The notes beneath the pieces were generated by a model. That model saw nothing but the letters and a program-made list of their open reading frames with translations. It did no database searches and had not been told where the DNA came from. 25,000 nt of DNA, from assembly GCF_037975245.1 (NCBI RefSeq), contig NC_092573.1, positions 10,947,501 through 10,972,500 on the forward strand, read 5' to 3'. Shown here one piece after another: positions 11,951 to 21,410 of this stretch; the stretch's first letter is position 1; each line of letters starts with the position of its first letter. A program made the position numbers and the translations under genes. The stretch is from Apostichopus japonicus. Its lineage: Eukaryota > Echinodermata > Holothuroidea > Aspidochirotida > Stichopodidae.

Positions 11951-13954
11951 GGGTGGGGGGGGGGTCGGGGGTCGGACAGAGGATTCAAGAAATAATGTAA
12001 TATATTGGCTTCTTAAATAGTGCAGTTCCTAAAGGGTCTACTCGTTTGTACTGGATTTTAATGCCGTCTAAATCGCTTAATTTTCAAACATGTTCTGTGA
12101 AGACTACTATATTTCAGTCATACTTTCCCAAGCGTGGGCACAATAAAGTTACTGTCACACATGCATGTTAACCAATATGTATATGTGTATCTATGTATAT
12201 GTGTCGGGGGGGGGGGGGGTCGGTGGTCGGAAAGAGGATTCAAGAAAGTATGTAATATATAGGCTTCTTTAATAGTGCAGTTCCTAAAGGGTCTACTCGT
12301 TTGTATTGGGTTTTAATTCCTTCTAAATTGCTTAATTTTCAAACGGTTTCTGTGAAGACTACTATATTTCAGTCATACTTTCCCAAGCGTGGGCACAATT
12401 CCCCTAAGCGTGGGCACAATAAACAATAAAGTTACTGTCACACATGCATGTTAACAATATGTATATGTGTATATATGTATATGTGTCGAGGGGGGGGGGG
12501 GTCGGGGGTCGGAAAGAGGATTCAAGAAAGTATGTAATATATAGGCTTCTTAAATAGTGCAGTTCCTAAAGGGTCTACTCGTTTGTATTGGGTTTTAATG
12601 CTTTCTAAATCGCTTAATTTTCGAACAGTTTCTGTGAAGACTACTATATTTCAGTCATACTTTCCCAAGCGTGGGCACAATTCTCCTAAGCGTGGGCACA
12701 ATAAAGTTACTGTCACACATGCATGTTAACAATATGTATATGTGTATATATGTATATGTGTCAGGGGGGGGGGATCGGGGGTCGGAAAGAGGATTCAAGA
12801 AAGTATGTAATATATTGGCTTCTTAAATAGTGCAGTTCCTAAAGGGTATACTCGTTTGTATTGGGTTTTAATGCTTTCTAAATCGCTTAATTTTCGAACA
12901 GTTTCTGTGAAGACTACTATATTTCAGTCATACTTTCCCAAGCGTGGGCACAATTCTCCTAAGCGTGGGCACAATAAAGTTACTGTCACACATGCATGTT
13001 AACAATATGTATATGTGTATATATGTATATGTGTCGAGGGGGGGGGGGGGTCGGGGGTCGGAAAGAGGATTCAAGAAAGTATGTAATATATAGGTTTCTT
13101 AAATAGTGCAGTTCCTAAAGGGTCTACTCGTTTGTATTGGGTTTTAATGCTTTCTAAATCGCTTAATTTTCGAACAGTTTCTGTGAAGACTACTATATTT
13201 CAGTTATACTTTCCCAAGCGTGGGCACAATTCTCCTAAGCGTGGGCACAATAAAGTTACTGTCACACATGCATATTAACAATATGTATATGTGTTTATAT
13301 CTATATGTGTCGGGGGGGGGTCGGGTGTCGGAAAGAGGATTCAAGAAAGTATGTAATATATAGGCTTCTTAAATAGTGCAGTTCCTAAAGGGTATACTCG
13401 TTTGTATTGGGTTTTAATGCTTTCTAAATCGCTTAATTTTCGAACAGTTTCTGTGAAGACTACTATATTTCAGTCATACTTTCCCAAGCGTGGGCACAAT
13501 TCTCCTAAGCGTGGGCACAATAAAGTTACTGTCACAAATGCATGTTAACCAAAATGTGTATATATGTATATGTGTCGGGGGGGGGGTCGGGGGTCGGAAA
13601 GAGGATTCAAGAAAGTATGTAATATACAGGTTTCTTAAATAGTGCAGTTCCTAAAGGGTCTACTCGTTTGTATTGGGTTTTAATGCCATCTTAATCGCTT
13701 AATTTTCGAACAGTTTCTGTGAAGACTACTATATTTCAGTCATACTTTCCCAAGCGTGGGCACAATTCCCCTAAGCGTGGGCACAATAAAGTTACTGTCA
13801 CACATGCATGTTAATCAATATGTATATGGGTATATGTGTCAGGGGGGGGGGGTCGGGTGTCGGAAAGAGGATTCTAATACAAAGGCTTCTTTAATAGTGC
13901 AAAGCGTGGGCACAATAAAGTTACTGTCACACATGCATGTTAACCATTATGTAT
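11951..13954. repeat. Tandem array of eight units, about 255-282 bp each
   Basis: The landmark GGATTC, following CGGA(A/C)AGA, lies at 11981, 12236, 12518, 12791, 13067, 13337, 13603 and 13869, giving intervals of 255, 282, 273, 276, 270, 266 and 266. Each unit has a G-run and TCGG(G/T)(G/T)GTCGG. A conserved body follows, with TAGTGCAGTTCCTAAAGGGT, CTCGTTTGTATTGG and GAAGACTACTATATTTCAGT. Each unit ends in a TATATGTGTATATATGTATA-like stretch. Units 2-7 carry a doubled AAGCGTGGGCACAAT box; unit 1 has it once. Unit 8 has lost about 150 bp between TAGTGCA and AAGCGTGGGC. Identity between neighbours is high, so the expansion is recent. A 68-codon ORF at 13756-13962 is compositional. Confidence 0.97.
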
Positions 13955-14047
13955 ATGTGTAGTGTATGCGGCTGCGTACATTATACATATGTTGTCTATG
14001 TATATATGTTAATCGTACATATGTCTGTATCTGAGACTGTATCTGTG
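13955..14047. repeat. Tail sequence T1 closing the array
   Basis: GTGTAGTGTATGCGGCTGCG, then a TATATGTTAATCGT stretch and GTCTGTATCT, follows unit 8. The same order recurs after the single unit at 14651-14725. This marks the end of a leader-unit-tail block. Confidence 0.7.
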
Positions 14048-14399
14048 GACTGTATTGGCCGCAAATTAAGCAACTTGCAATAATTGCTAGGAATGTTCAA
14101 AAAAATACTTTCCTTGGAGGTCTTCGCTCTCCAAATTGTTCTCAGACATTCTTAATGAACACAAAATATGACTGAATGTCTAGTGAGGTATTTTTTCTTC
14201 CAACGAGGTAATATAACCGTTTAAGAATATTGACCAGGGGTGAGGTGACCATTTTTGAATATATGGCATATATGGGCCAATACAGCATACTTTAATCCTT
14301 GTACATAACCTATATTAGTTGCATATAACAAGTTTGAACCTAACTGGACACCCAAACTTCTCCCGTAGCAACGTAAACACCTTCGAAAATTAAACGGGT
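14048..14399 (-). repeat. Leader repeat L, copy 2 (L2)
   Basis: This is a diverged copy of the sequence at 11555-11945 in the same orientation, ending in ACACCTTCGAAAA just before the next G-run. Its reverse complement aligns closely with 15175-15420: TTGGCCC-TATGCC, GGTCACCT, ACATTCAGTCAT and GAGAACAATTTGGA are shared. It is non-coding. Confidence 0.8.
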
Positions 14400-14650
14400 G
14401 AGAGGGGGGGGGGGGGGTCGGAGTGTTTGAAAGAGAATATATGAAAGTATATGATGTATAGGCTTTTGTCTCACTTGCATTTTTTTCATGGGGCCTTCTC
14501 GTTTGTACATGGTGTAATGCCTTCCAAATTGTTAAATTTAAGAACAGGTTTTATGACAACTAGCCTAATATATTTCAATCATACTTTCCCAAGCGTGGGC
14601 ACAATTCCCTAAGCGTGCATGGCACAATACGGATCATATGTATATATGTG
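14400..14650. repeat. Single diverged copy of the array unit
   Basis: A G-run (14404-14417) and TCGGAGTG are followed by diverged counterparts of the array unit. These are GAAAGTATATGATGTATAGG, TCTCGTTTGTA, TATTTCAATCATACTTTCCC and a doubled AAGCGTG box. Divergence is much greater than between the eight array units, so this looks like the older, unexpanded version. Confidence 0.85.
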
Positions 14651-14725
14651 TGTGTATAGTGTACGCGGCTGCGTGCAGTACACGTTGTATATGTTCATTT
14701 TAATCGTTACGTCTGTATCTAGCCG
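14651..14725. repeat. Tail sequence T2
   Basis: GTGTATAGTGTACGCGGCTG, then TTTTAATCGTTACGTCTGTA, parallels the tail at 13955-14040. It completes a second leader-unit-tail block. Confidence 0.7.
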
Positions 14726-15174
14726 GTAAGCAATAGGCCCTACCTACAAGTTGTTTTTCATTCTATATATTAATCTTCGTGGCATTGTTCCACTAATTTT
14801 GAGGTGAATGTTTGTAAAACGTTTCCATGTTTGAATTCAGAGTTCAATAACATTATCTACAATAGAAAATTTTCAATAGAAATGAACGTGGAACACATTT
14901 CTGGCGTCAACATGTCTCATTTATTTACACTTGCTTTCTATCGCTGCAACAGAAACATTTGCAGCAATGAATAAGAGAGGAAAGGGAGAGCAAAATCGTT
15001 ATTAAGTTGTCGCATTCCTGCAGTAAAGAGTGCACCGTCTTAACTACAAATTTATAAATATATACTTTGTACCTCGTAAAACGTGTTTGGTAAAGTATGT
15101 TCTTTACTTTGAATCTTTTACTTGCAATTGTTTAGATTTTACACCCCAATACAAAACCAGTCTATCCCGCTCCA
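14726..15174. other. AT-rich stretch, no feature recognised
   Basis: No repeat or gene signal seen. Two overlapping ORFs begin here, of 66 and 141 codons (15030-15230 and 15122-15547). They run into the L3 repeat, lack motifs, and are not kept open in the other L copies. Confidence 0.5.
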
Positions 15175-15420
15175 AAGGTTTGCTGTTTTGGCCCCTAATA
15201 TGCCAGGTATTCAAATATGGTCACCTTTGATACAAAAAAAAAAAAAATATTGTATTTGTATTACCACCCTTGAGGAAATTAACATTCAGTCATTTTATGT
15301 CTTTAATTTAGAAAGTATGAGAACAATTTGGAAAGTAAAGACCTTCTGGAGGGTAATTTTTGTAAACTTCTGGCAGTTATATATAGCGTGCTATAATTTG
15401 TGGCATATGCAGACTACCTT
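15175..15420 (+). repeat. Leader repeat L, copy 3 (L3), inverted
   Basis: The plus strand aligns with the reverse complement of 14048-14292. Shared elements are TTGGCCC, ATATTCAAA-ATGGTCACCT, ACATTCAGTCAT, GAGAACAATTTGGA, GTAAAGACCTTC and GCAGAC. A run of 14 A interrupts it at about 15234-15247. The longest ORF of the window (141 codons, 15122-15547) spans it but is a repeat by-product. Confidence 0.8.
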
Positions 15421-15634
15421 TCATCCATTTAGCCACCGACAAATTGCTCAACGGGCAAGTATTAGCTTTGAAGTTATGTTTTCAGGATCACCGCCCTATA
15501 AGTGTGTTATACTTGTGCACATAATGGTAGCAGTGTTATACATATGAGCTGTTAATGTTACCCTAAAGCTGTGGCTTTCTAGGCATTAACCCATCATTTC
15601 ATGCTCACGACCCGACCTATGGCCAGATTGTTTA

Positions 15635-15926
15635 ACAGGTGAGTTACAACTCCCTGATTTAACTAGTAATTAGCTAGGAAGCACATTAACGCAGGAGGAT
15701 CGCCATCCTTGTGGAAATTTTCCAGTTCATATACACCCTTAATGGGGTATAAGAGAATGTATAGCAAACGCTGATACGTGTGCGAAAATTATCAAAGGAG
15801 AAAACAACCTCCCCGTGCGAAAAGAAAACAAAGAACAATAAGAAAGCAGACGTTAATTTAGTAAGAGTATACTATTACTTTCAAACGTATATAGTATCAG
15901 CAGGGAGTTGTTATGCAACTCCCTGG
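15635..15926. mobile_element. 292-bp MITE-like element with TA target duplication
   Basis: The left end ACAGGTGAGTTACAACTCCC (15635-15654) matches the reverse complement of the right end, CCAGGGAGTTGCATAACAAC then TCCCTG (15926 back to about 15899), with mismatches and a 5-base gap. TA dinucleotides flank both ends (15633-15634 and 15927-15928), as expected for Tc1/mariner-type insertion. The right end is itself a perfect 10-bp hairpin. There is no transposase sequence inside. It would be a non-autonomous element. The gap in the left arm makes the ends imperfect. Confidence 0.6.
15901..15925. repeat. Perfect 10-bp hairpin at the right end of the MITE-like element
   Basis: CAGGGAGTTG (15901-15910), loop TTATG, CAACTCCCTG (15916-15925). 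Confidence 0.9.
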
Positions 15927-16073
15927 TATTAGTCAGCCATACATTTCGTACGCTATTCGCGGTCACATTATTAACCCTCCTGTTGTCATGTAAGCAGCTT
16001 TGACCGCGTTTGAAAACAAGCGCGTTTTTTCATGCTGGTTTTGCTGTCGTTTGATTGGAGGATGAACAGCGAC

Positions 16074-16109
16074 TGATCAGGGAGGTCTAAAATATCACCT
16101 TCCTGATCA
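16074..16109. repeat. 13-bp hairpin, fully paired as RNA (one G-U)
   Basis: TGATCAGGGAGGT (16074-16086) and ACCTTCCTGATCA (16097-16109) around a 10-base loop. The single mismatch is G opposite T. Confidence 0.8.
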
Positions 16110-16361
16110 ACAGATGAGGGTTGTTCATTGCGGTTTCACAAATTCTCTACAATAAACCAATTGGATGCACTGTTCTGTTTGATACAGTATAAGGCAGGCC
16201 GTAACGTGTATTTTCATTGTTGTATCTGCATATGCATCAAGAAGCAGATAAACCAAACACGTACCATACTAATCGGACATAAATAATAATAATAATTAAT
16301 AAAAAACGTCAGGCCAACTTACTTTAACACATAAATAATATACATAAAAAAGGTAGACAGA

Positions 16362-16397
16362 CAGATGAGGAGACCCATGTATGTGTCTTCTCATCTG
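16362..16397. repeat. 13-bp hairpin, fully paired as RNA (one G-U)
   Basis: CAGATGAGGAGAC (16362-16374) and GTCTTCTCATCTG (16385-16397) around a 10-base loop. Geometry matches the hairpin at 16074-16109: 13-bp arms, 10-base loop and one G-T pair at the ninth position of the left arm, although the sequences differ. Confidence 0.8.
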
Positions 16398-16611
16398 TTT
16401 TCTCATGATTCCAGCGGTAGTTATAAGAATATCGATCAGCCATGCCATAGCGCCAAACTTAATTCTTTGTGAGGGCGAGCTGTTTGTTGAGGTATTATGA
16501 TCGAGGGCCCGCAACGTGAATTACGTAACTTACCAAAATGAGCAACCACGAGGAAATTTGCTGATACTCTCATAGAATAAGCTTGAGGAGTTTTTTTGGT
16601 TTGACGGCTGC

Positions 16612-16695
<84 letters not shown>
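16612..16695. repeat. (TA)n microsatellite
   Basis: About 84 bases of TA dinucleotides. The Ile-Tyr repeats in overlapping ORFs come only from this. Confidence 0.95.
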
Positions 16696-16700
<5 letters not shown>

Positions 16701-16784
16701 CTGAACAAAATATGAGAAATACATTGTGAGGTACATATGGTTGTATGTATGTGCAAGCCATGCACATTCACGTTGAAAGATATA

Positions 16785-17025
16785 TGCTGTATTAGAACAA
16801 TTTTAGATATTCAAATATGGTCATCTTTGGTTAAATCCTTTAACTTTTTTATATTACCACGTGCACCCTGAAGGAAATTTACCTCACTGGACATTCAGTC
16901 ATCTTGTATGTCCATTTACTAGAATTTCAAGAGAACACTTTGGAAGAGTTAAAACCTCTCTTTTTGAAAACTTCTCGCAAGTACTTTAGCATGCTATCAT
17001 TACAGACGAACATATAATGAACCGA
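16785..17025 (+). repeat. Leader repeat L, copy 4 (L4), inverted
   Basis: This has the same orientation as 15175-15420 and is inverted relative to 11555-11798 and 14048-14292. Shared words are GCTGTATT, ATATTCAAATATGGTCA, GAAATTTACCTCACTGGACA, ATTCAGTCATCTTGT, TTTTGAAAACTTCTCGCAA and ATTACAGAC. It best resembles L1 in the GAAATTTACCT and GTCATCTTGT stretches. Confidence 0.8.
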
Positions 17026-17089
17026 ATAGGCAGATGATTGTCTCGGTAAAAATTACCCGTGGGTATAAATTAAATGTGACGTATATGGG

Positions 17090-18045
17090 CGTTGTAATCA
17101 TACCGTAATCACGTTCTGTGTATTTTTTGAAATTTCCGACGCTTAAGTTAATGTTAATCATCTCTTAAATTCCGAATCTTTATTGAGTCAACGTAAGCGA
17201 AGTTGATGTAATCATGCTGTACTGACACTCGTGGTATGTGTATGCTCTGCGCTCGACGCGTAAGTGAATCGTAATCTTCCCGTAAATTCCGAATTCAGTG
17301 GAGATTACATTCAACGTAAACGCAATGCGTAAGTTGGTGTAATCATGCTGTAATCCCGTGGTGCCAGCTTCGGAATTTCCGACGTGTATATCCTAAACAT
17401 GCCGTACTGTGCCTGTTTCAGGTGAAGGAAAATAACTTAAACTTGACGTTTAAGGATTTCGTAATCAATACGTAAACGCTGAAATGAACGTAATTGGGTA
17501 TTTGTAAGTTAATTGTAAATATACAGTAATTTTTTAACTGTACTCGTTTCAGCCAACGTAAATGTTGAAATTTTGTTCATGAGATGCAGTCACAGGGTAA
17601 TATCATTATCGGAAAGATTGACATGAGAATTGTGTCCAGTGTTTTATTTCATGGAACAATCAACGTTAACGTCATGCTTAAGTTTGGCGTAAGTTTGTTG
17701 TAAACGCGTTGTGTCTATGCTACGAATTTCCGATGTGTAAGATAATCGTAATCCTGTCGTAAATTTCTTCGTGGCGAGATTAAGGTCAACGTAAACGTGA
17801 AGAAGAAATAAGTTTTAATAAATACGAAAGTAATTACTAACTTCCGATATGTAAGTTGTCATAAACGTAACGGAAATCTGTTGTTCCGTGTTTACAATGT
17901 TTACGGATGCGTAATCACATCGTAAACGCGTTGTTCCAAAATGTACGGGTTTCCGATGTTTAAGGTGACCGTAAGCAAGACGTAAACATCCAAGGACTGT
18001 GCTTACGATAACTTAAATGCGTGTCTTTTTCCCGTGATTGTTAAT
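17090..18045. repeat. Degenerate array, period about 109-126 bp, CGTAAACG/GTAATC words
   Basis: The phrase (T)TCCGA(C/T)G(T)GTAAG recurs with its CGAC/CGAT at about 17137, 17254, 17380, 17731, 17845 and 17954, with one weak position near 17500. Neighbouring spacing is 109-126 bp. Between them recur GTAATCATGC-GTAA, CGTAAATTCCGAA and CAACGTAAACG. The right end (17999-18045) matches parts of 3661-4140. It is non-coding, with no ORF over 60 codons. It begins about 65 bp outside L4. Confidence 0.75.
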
Positions 18046-19068
18046 GATTGTTAAGACATTACTTTTATATTTGTGGGACAAATTATTCTGAATGAGATCA
18101 TGAAATGAAGTTATATTGAGGGTTTATTCATATATGTATGCCATTAGTGCACATCAGAGGGGGGGGGGGGGGGCACTTTCTCATTCGACAACCACCACTC
18201 GTTTATGCTATAAACCGATATACACACTGGCCATATCACTTAAATATATATATAATTTGTAAATTTGCTATTAATACTATTATGGTGCGCTGCAACATTG
18301 ATTTTTTTTATTTATTGAGATTGTTTATTGTTAACCGTGCTGCAAAACGAGATGGGATGTCATTTTAAAAATAGCATGTACAGACTAAAACTAAATAATT
18401 ACAATAAAATATTAAAATTAACAAAGGCTTAAGATATCCAAAAGACAGTTCTTCATCAAAGGGGCACATTTTATTTTCCAGTAGGGCACATTTGCTATTT
18501 TGGAGAAAAGTGTGTGTGTGTGTGGGGGGGGGGGGGCTAGTGCCCCAGTGCCCCCCGGCTCCTACCCCCCTGAGTGTTATAATATAGACAATAATATGTC
18601 ATTTTAATGGATAACTACCTTGAAATTTGCAGAAGAGTGCTTGCTGGAAATTGATTATGGTTGACCATCATTTAAATTTCTAGCACATTTTGGGCAGTAC
18701 TGCAGAACATTACGCTCAAATTCTTTTCAGACTTTTCCCTCTATAGATTTACGGTTCGATATGTATATAGATGTAACCAGTATATACTTTTATTACAACA
18801 TATGATTCGCACGGATTGGATCCCAAAAGCAGCATATAACGATTTGTATTTTAAATGCAGCTGCCTGAGTTTTGTGTTTATTTACAGCTATAGTCTAAGA
18901 TAGTCATGCTGCATGCTACATTACCACAATGTACTGACGTCACACTTGAACGTTTCGTGTTTCTTTGATGGATACAGATAAGAATATGGATTATCAATAG
19001 AGAACGTCATATTTGCCTACGTATTTTGAAACAATGTTGTTTGATTAAAAAAAAATTATTGTGTAGAA

Positions 19069-19110
<42 letters not shown>

Positions 19111-19925
19111 AACCTTTAAACTGTAGACCTTGCTGCTACCTAAAGAATTAAACTATCGGCACGTTTCCTTTGAGCCATGAGTGTGTTCAATATCACGTTC
19201 ACTTAATAAAATATATGCCAAACTCTACGTCATTGATAAACGCCCAGGTAAAAGATAATAAGAAATAGTTTCTTAATCTATAGTCTGATCTTATATCATG
19301 AGAAAAAAAAAAGCAACAAAAAAAGAAGAAGAAGAAGAAGAAGATTACTCAAGAGGCCTTCTACTGACCAAGATTAAATATAATTAAATAGTTTGGTACG
19401 TCACCGTGCTATTTATATTGACAATTTAATATCATATTATTATCTTTTCGATAATAAATTTGATGAAGAATGAAATATGTCACGTTGTCTTGAGAAGATT
19501 TTGTGAAGAGTATAGGATAAAACATTTTTACAAAGAATTTTTTTCAGGCCTTCAGGGCTACTGACATTTCGAAAATTGAAATTGAAAGAAAGATGATAGT
19601 TTGATACATTTTCATGGACGTTCATCTTGGCTTTACATATAAATGTCACAAATATGTGAAGGATATATAAGTTGAAAATGTTTCAATCAATTGCAACACC
19701 CTTCGGAAATATAATGTCTGTCGTTGGCATTTATTTATGACCACGGTGAATTTAAACCATGGGACTACTATAGCTTCACGATTGATAAAAGAACACATGT
19801 TTCGCCTATACCATCAACACAATACGAATTTAGTACTAGTACACTTCTGATATATGAAAATGAAGTGGTTATGGCACTATATAGTTATCATGGAACTAGA
19901 AGAGTACGTCACTATCACATGCATT
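18046..19925. other. AT-rich stretch with two G-tract modules and microsatellites, no gene
   Basis: G-runs lie at 18159-18173 and 18524-18536. The second is followed by a C-rich GTGCCCCAGTGCCCC and CTCCTACCCCCC (about 18541-18570), giving a G-run/C-run pair. (TA)n lies at 19077-19104 and (GAA)n at 19322-19343. ORFs of 68-76 codons have no motifs. Confidence 0.5.
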
Positions 19926-20404
19926 GTTAATCCTGGAGTGTTTACACAACTAGTGATTACTGTTCCAGTGTTTATGGTACTGTAGTGAATATGACACTGT
20001 AGTGATTACGTCATCTGTGATTACCGCACTAGTCTTTGTGTCGTTAATCCTACAGTAATTACGGAGCTATTGTTTACTGCACTAATGTTTATCAAACTGC
20101 ACTGATTACGGCACTGTAGTGATTACGTTACCCGTGATTACGACACCAGTGCCAGTGTCGTTAATCCTGCAGTAATTACGGCACTTGTGATTACTGCTTA
20201 TCAAACTGCACTGATTACGGCACTGTAGTGATTATGTTACCCGTGATTACGACACCAGTGCCTGTGTTGGTAATCCTGCAGTAATTACGGGACTTGTAAT
20301 TACTGCTTATCAAACTGCACTGATTACGGCACTGTAGTGATTATGTCACCCGTGATTACGACATCAGTGCATGTTTCGTTAATCCTGCAGTGATTACGGC
20401 ACTG
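19926..20404. repeat. GTGATTAC-word array with 109-bp period
   Basis: TCAAACTGCACTGATTACGG begins at 20092, 20201 and 20310, exactly 109 bp apart, with high identity between copies. A diverged unit precedes them (about 19983-20091). Inside each unit the ATTAC word recurs at offsets of about 15-18 bp, so the unit itself grew from a short word like GTGATTACGNCAC. No coding frame. Confidence 0.9.
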
Positions 20405-20729
20405 GTTTTTGGCAGATTCTGCTTCGGGAGAAATCGCCAGACAATCATGCAATCAACCAACACTTGTACGTTCATACAAGAAGATGCCACGACCCATGTT
20501 GAATTAAACGAGACGCTACTTACAACATAAATATGAATCATTTAACAAATGCTCTATGACTTATTAAAGGATAACAAATTCTATTGGAAATATAAACAAA
20601 TAATCTCATTTTTTTGAGTCGGAAGAAATATAAATATATATGATATATGAGAATGATGTGTCGAGATTCATAAGATATTTTAACTTGAAATTTATAATAT
20701 ATATGAAAATATTTTTAATAATACGGCTC
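20405..20729. other. Unidentified insertion interrupting the GTGATTAC array
   Basis: Array words stop after GATTACGGCACTGG (to about 20404) and resume with GTGATTACTGCACTA at about 20735. The 325 bp between is AT-rich and carries a 61-codon minus-strand ORF without motifs. I found no convincing terminal repeats or target duplication. Confidence 0.4.
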
Positions 20730-21410
20730 TGCATGGTGATTACTGCACTAATCCTTATCGATCATGTGTAGTATCTGTTCTAGTTTGAGGGGAATGGTGA
20801 TACACACCCGACGGTGATCACACAGTCACAGTCTCGATGCAAGGGGACTGGGGTTGAGATCGGATCAGTCGTTTGGTAGTTTGGTTTTCGTGCCCAGGTT
20901 CAATCCTGGGTGACTTTTCTTAAACAATATCCTTATCGAACAGTACTGAGTATGATACCAGTGATTATCCCATAGTACAAACTACACTAGTGAGAACGGC
21001 ACTAAATTCACAGTTACTACGGTATTAGTGATTACCGCGGTAATGCCTACAGGGGAACTGTCAGTGAACACGGTATACGTGAATAGCCCCATAGTAAATA
21101 CTACACTAGTGGTCACGGCACTAAATCAATAAACAGTTACTACAGTAACTGGCAGTTGTGATTACGTCATTTGTGAATACGATACACTAGTATTAGTAGG
21201 CACTATTAAGCCAATTAGCCTACAGTGATGACGTCATTAAACATTCACTCATTAGTTTCTATGGTGATGACGAAACTAGTGATTATTACGCTACTCGTTT
21301 GTTAATAAGTAATAACGATGTTATAAACAGTGATTGTGCAATAATGAGATTACTTCACTATCGATTAGAGTAGTAGTAATTAGGGCACTATGTGATTTCT
21401 TTCCTTATGG
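20730..21410. repeat. Degenerate continuation of the GTGATTAC array
   Basis: Outside the insert at 20762-20928, words such as CCAGTGATTATCC, ACACTAGTG, GGTATTAGTGATTACCGC and CAGTTGTGATTACGTCA recur at irregular spacing to about 21390. The 109-bp period is no longer evident. This looks like the older part of the array. Confidence 0.7.
20762..20928 (+). mobile_element. 167-bp SINE-like insert with 11-bp target duplication
   Basis: ATCCTTATCGA occurs at 20751-20761 and again at 20929-20939, bracketing 167 bp foreign to the array. Near its right end is CCCAGGTTCAATCCTGGG (about 20893-20910). It forms a tRNA T-arm with a perfect CCCAGG/CCTGGG stem and fits the pol III B box. An A-box-like GATCAGTCGTTTGGTAG lies only about 20-30 bp upstream, closer than in a real tRNA, so the anticodon arm seems shortened. 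A tRNA unit at the right end in plus orientation is unusual for a SINE. Confidence 0.6.

Larger units (their letters stand above)
15929..16784. other. Gene-free stretch with two hairpins and a microsatellite
   Basis: No coding signal. ORFs of 65-111 codons here include translations of the (TA)n tract as Ile-Tyr repeats. The hairpins at 16074-16109 and 16362-16397 and the microsatellite are listed separately. Confidence 0.5.

Noticed and set aside
11951-13954. CRISPR-like array
   Set aside because: The regular spacing comes from whole 255-282-bp units repeated in tandem. There are no short repeats with unique spacers, and the context is eukaryotic.
15122-15547. Longest ORF in the window (141 codons, plus strand)
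   Set aside because: It runs through the L3 repeat and a 14-A run. The frame is not kept in the other three L copies, and there is no recognisable domain.
16436-16771. Minus-strand ORFs with long Ile-Tyr repeats
   Set aside because: They are translations of the (TA)n microsatellite.
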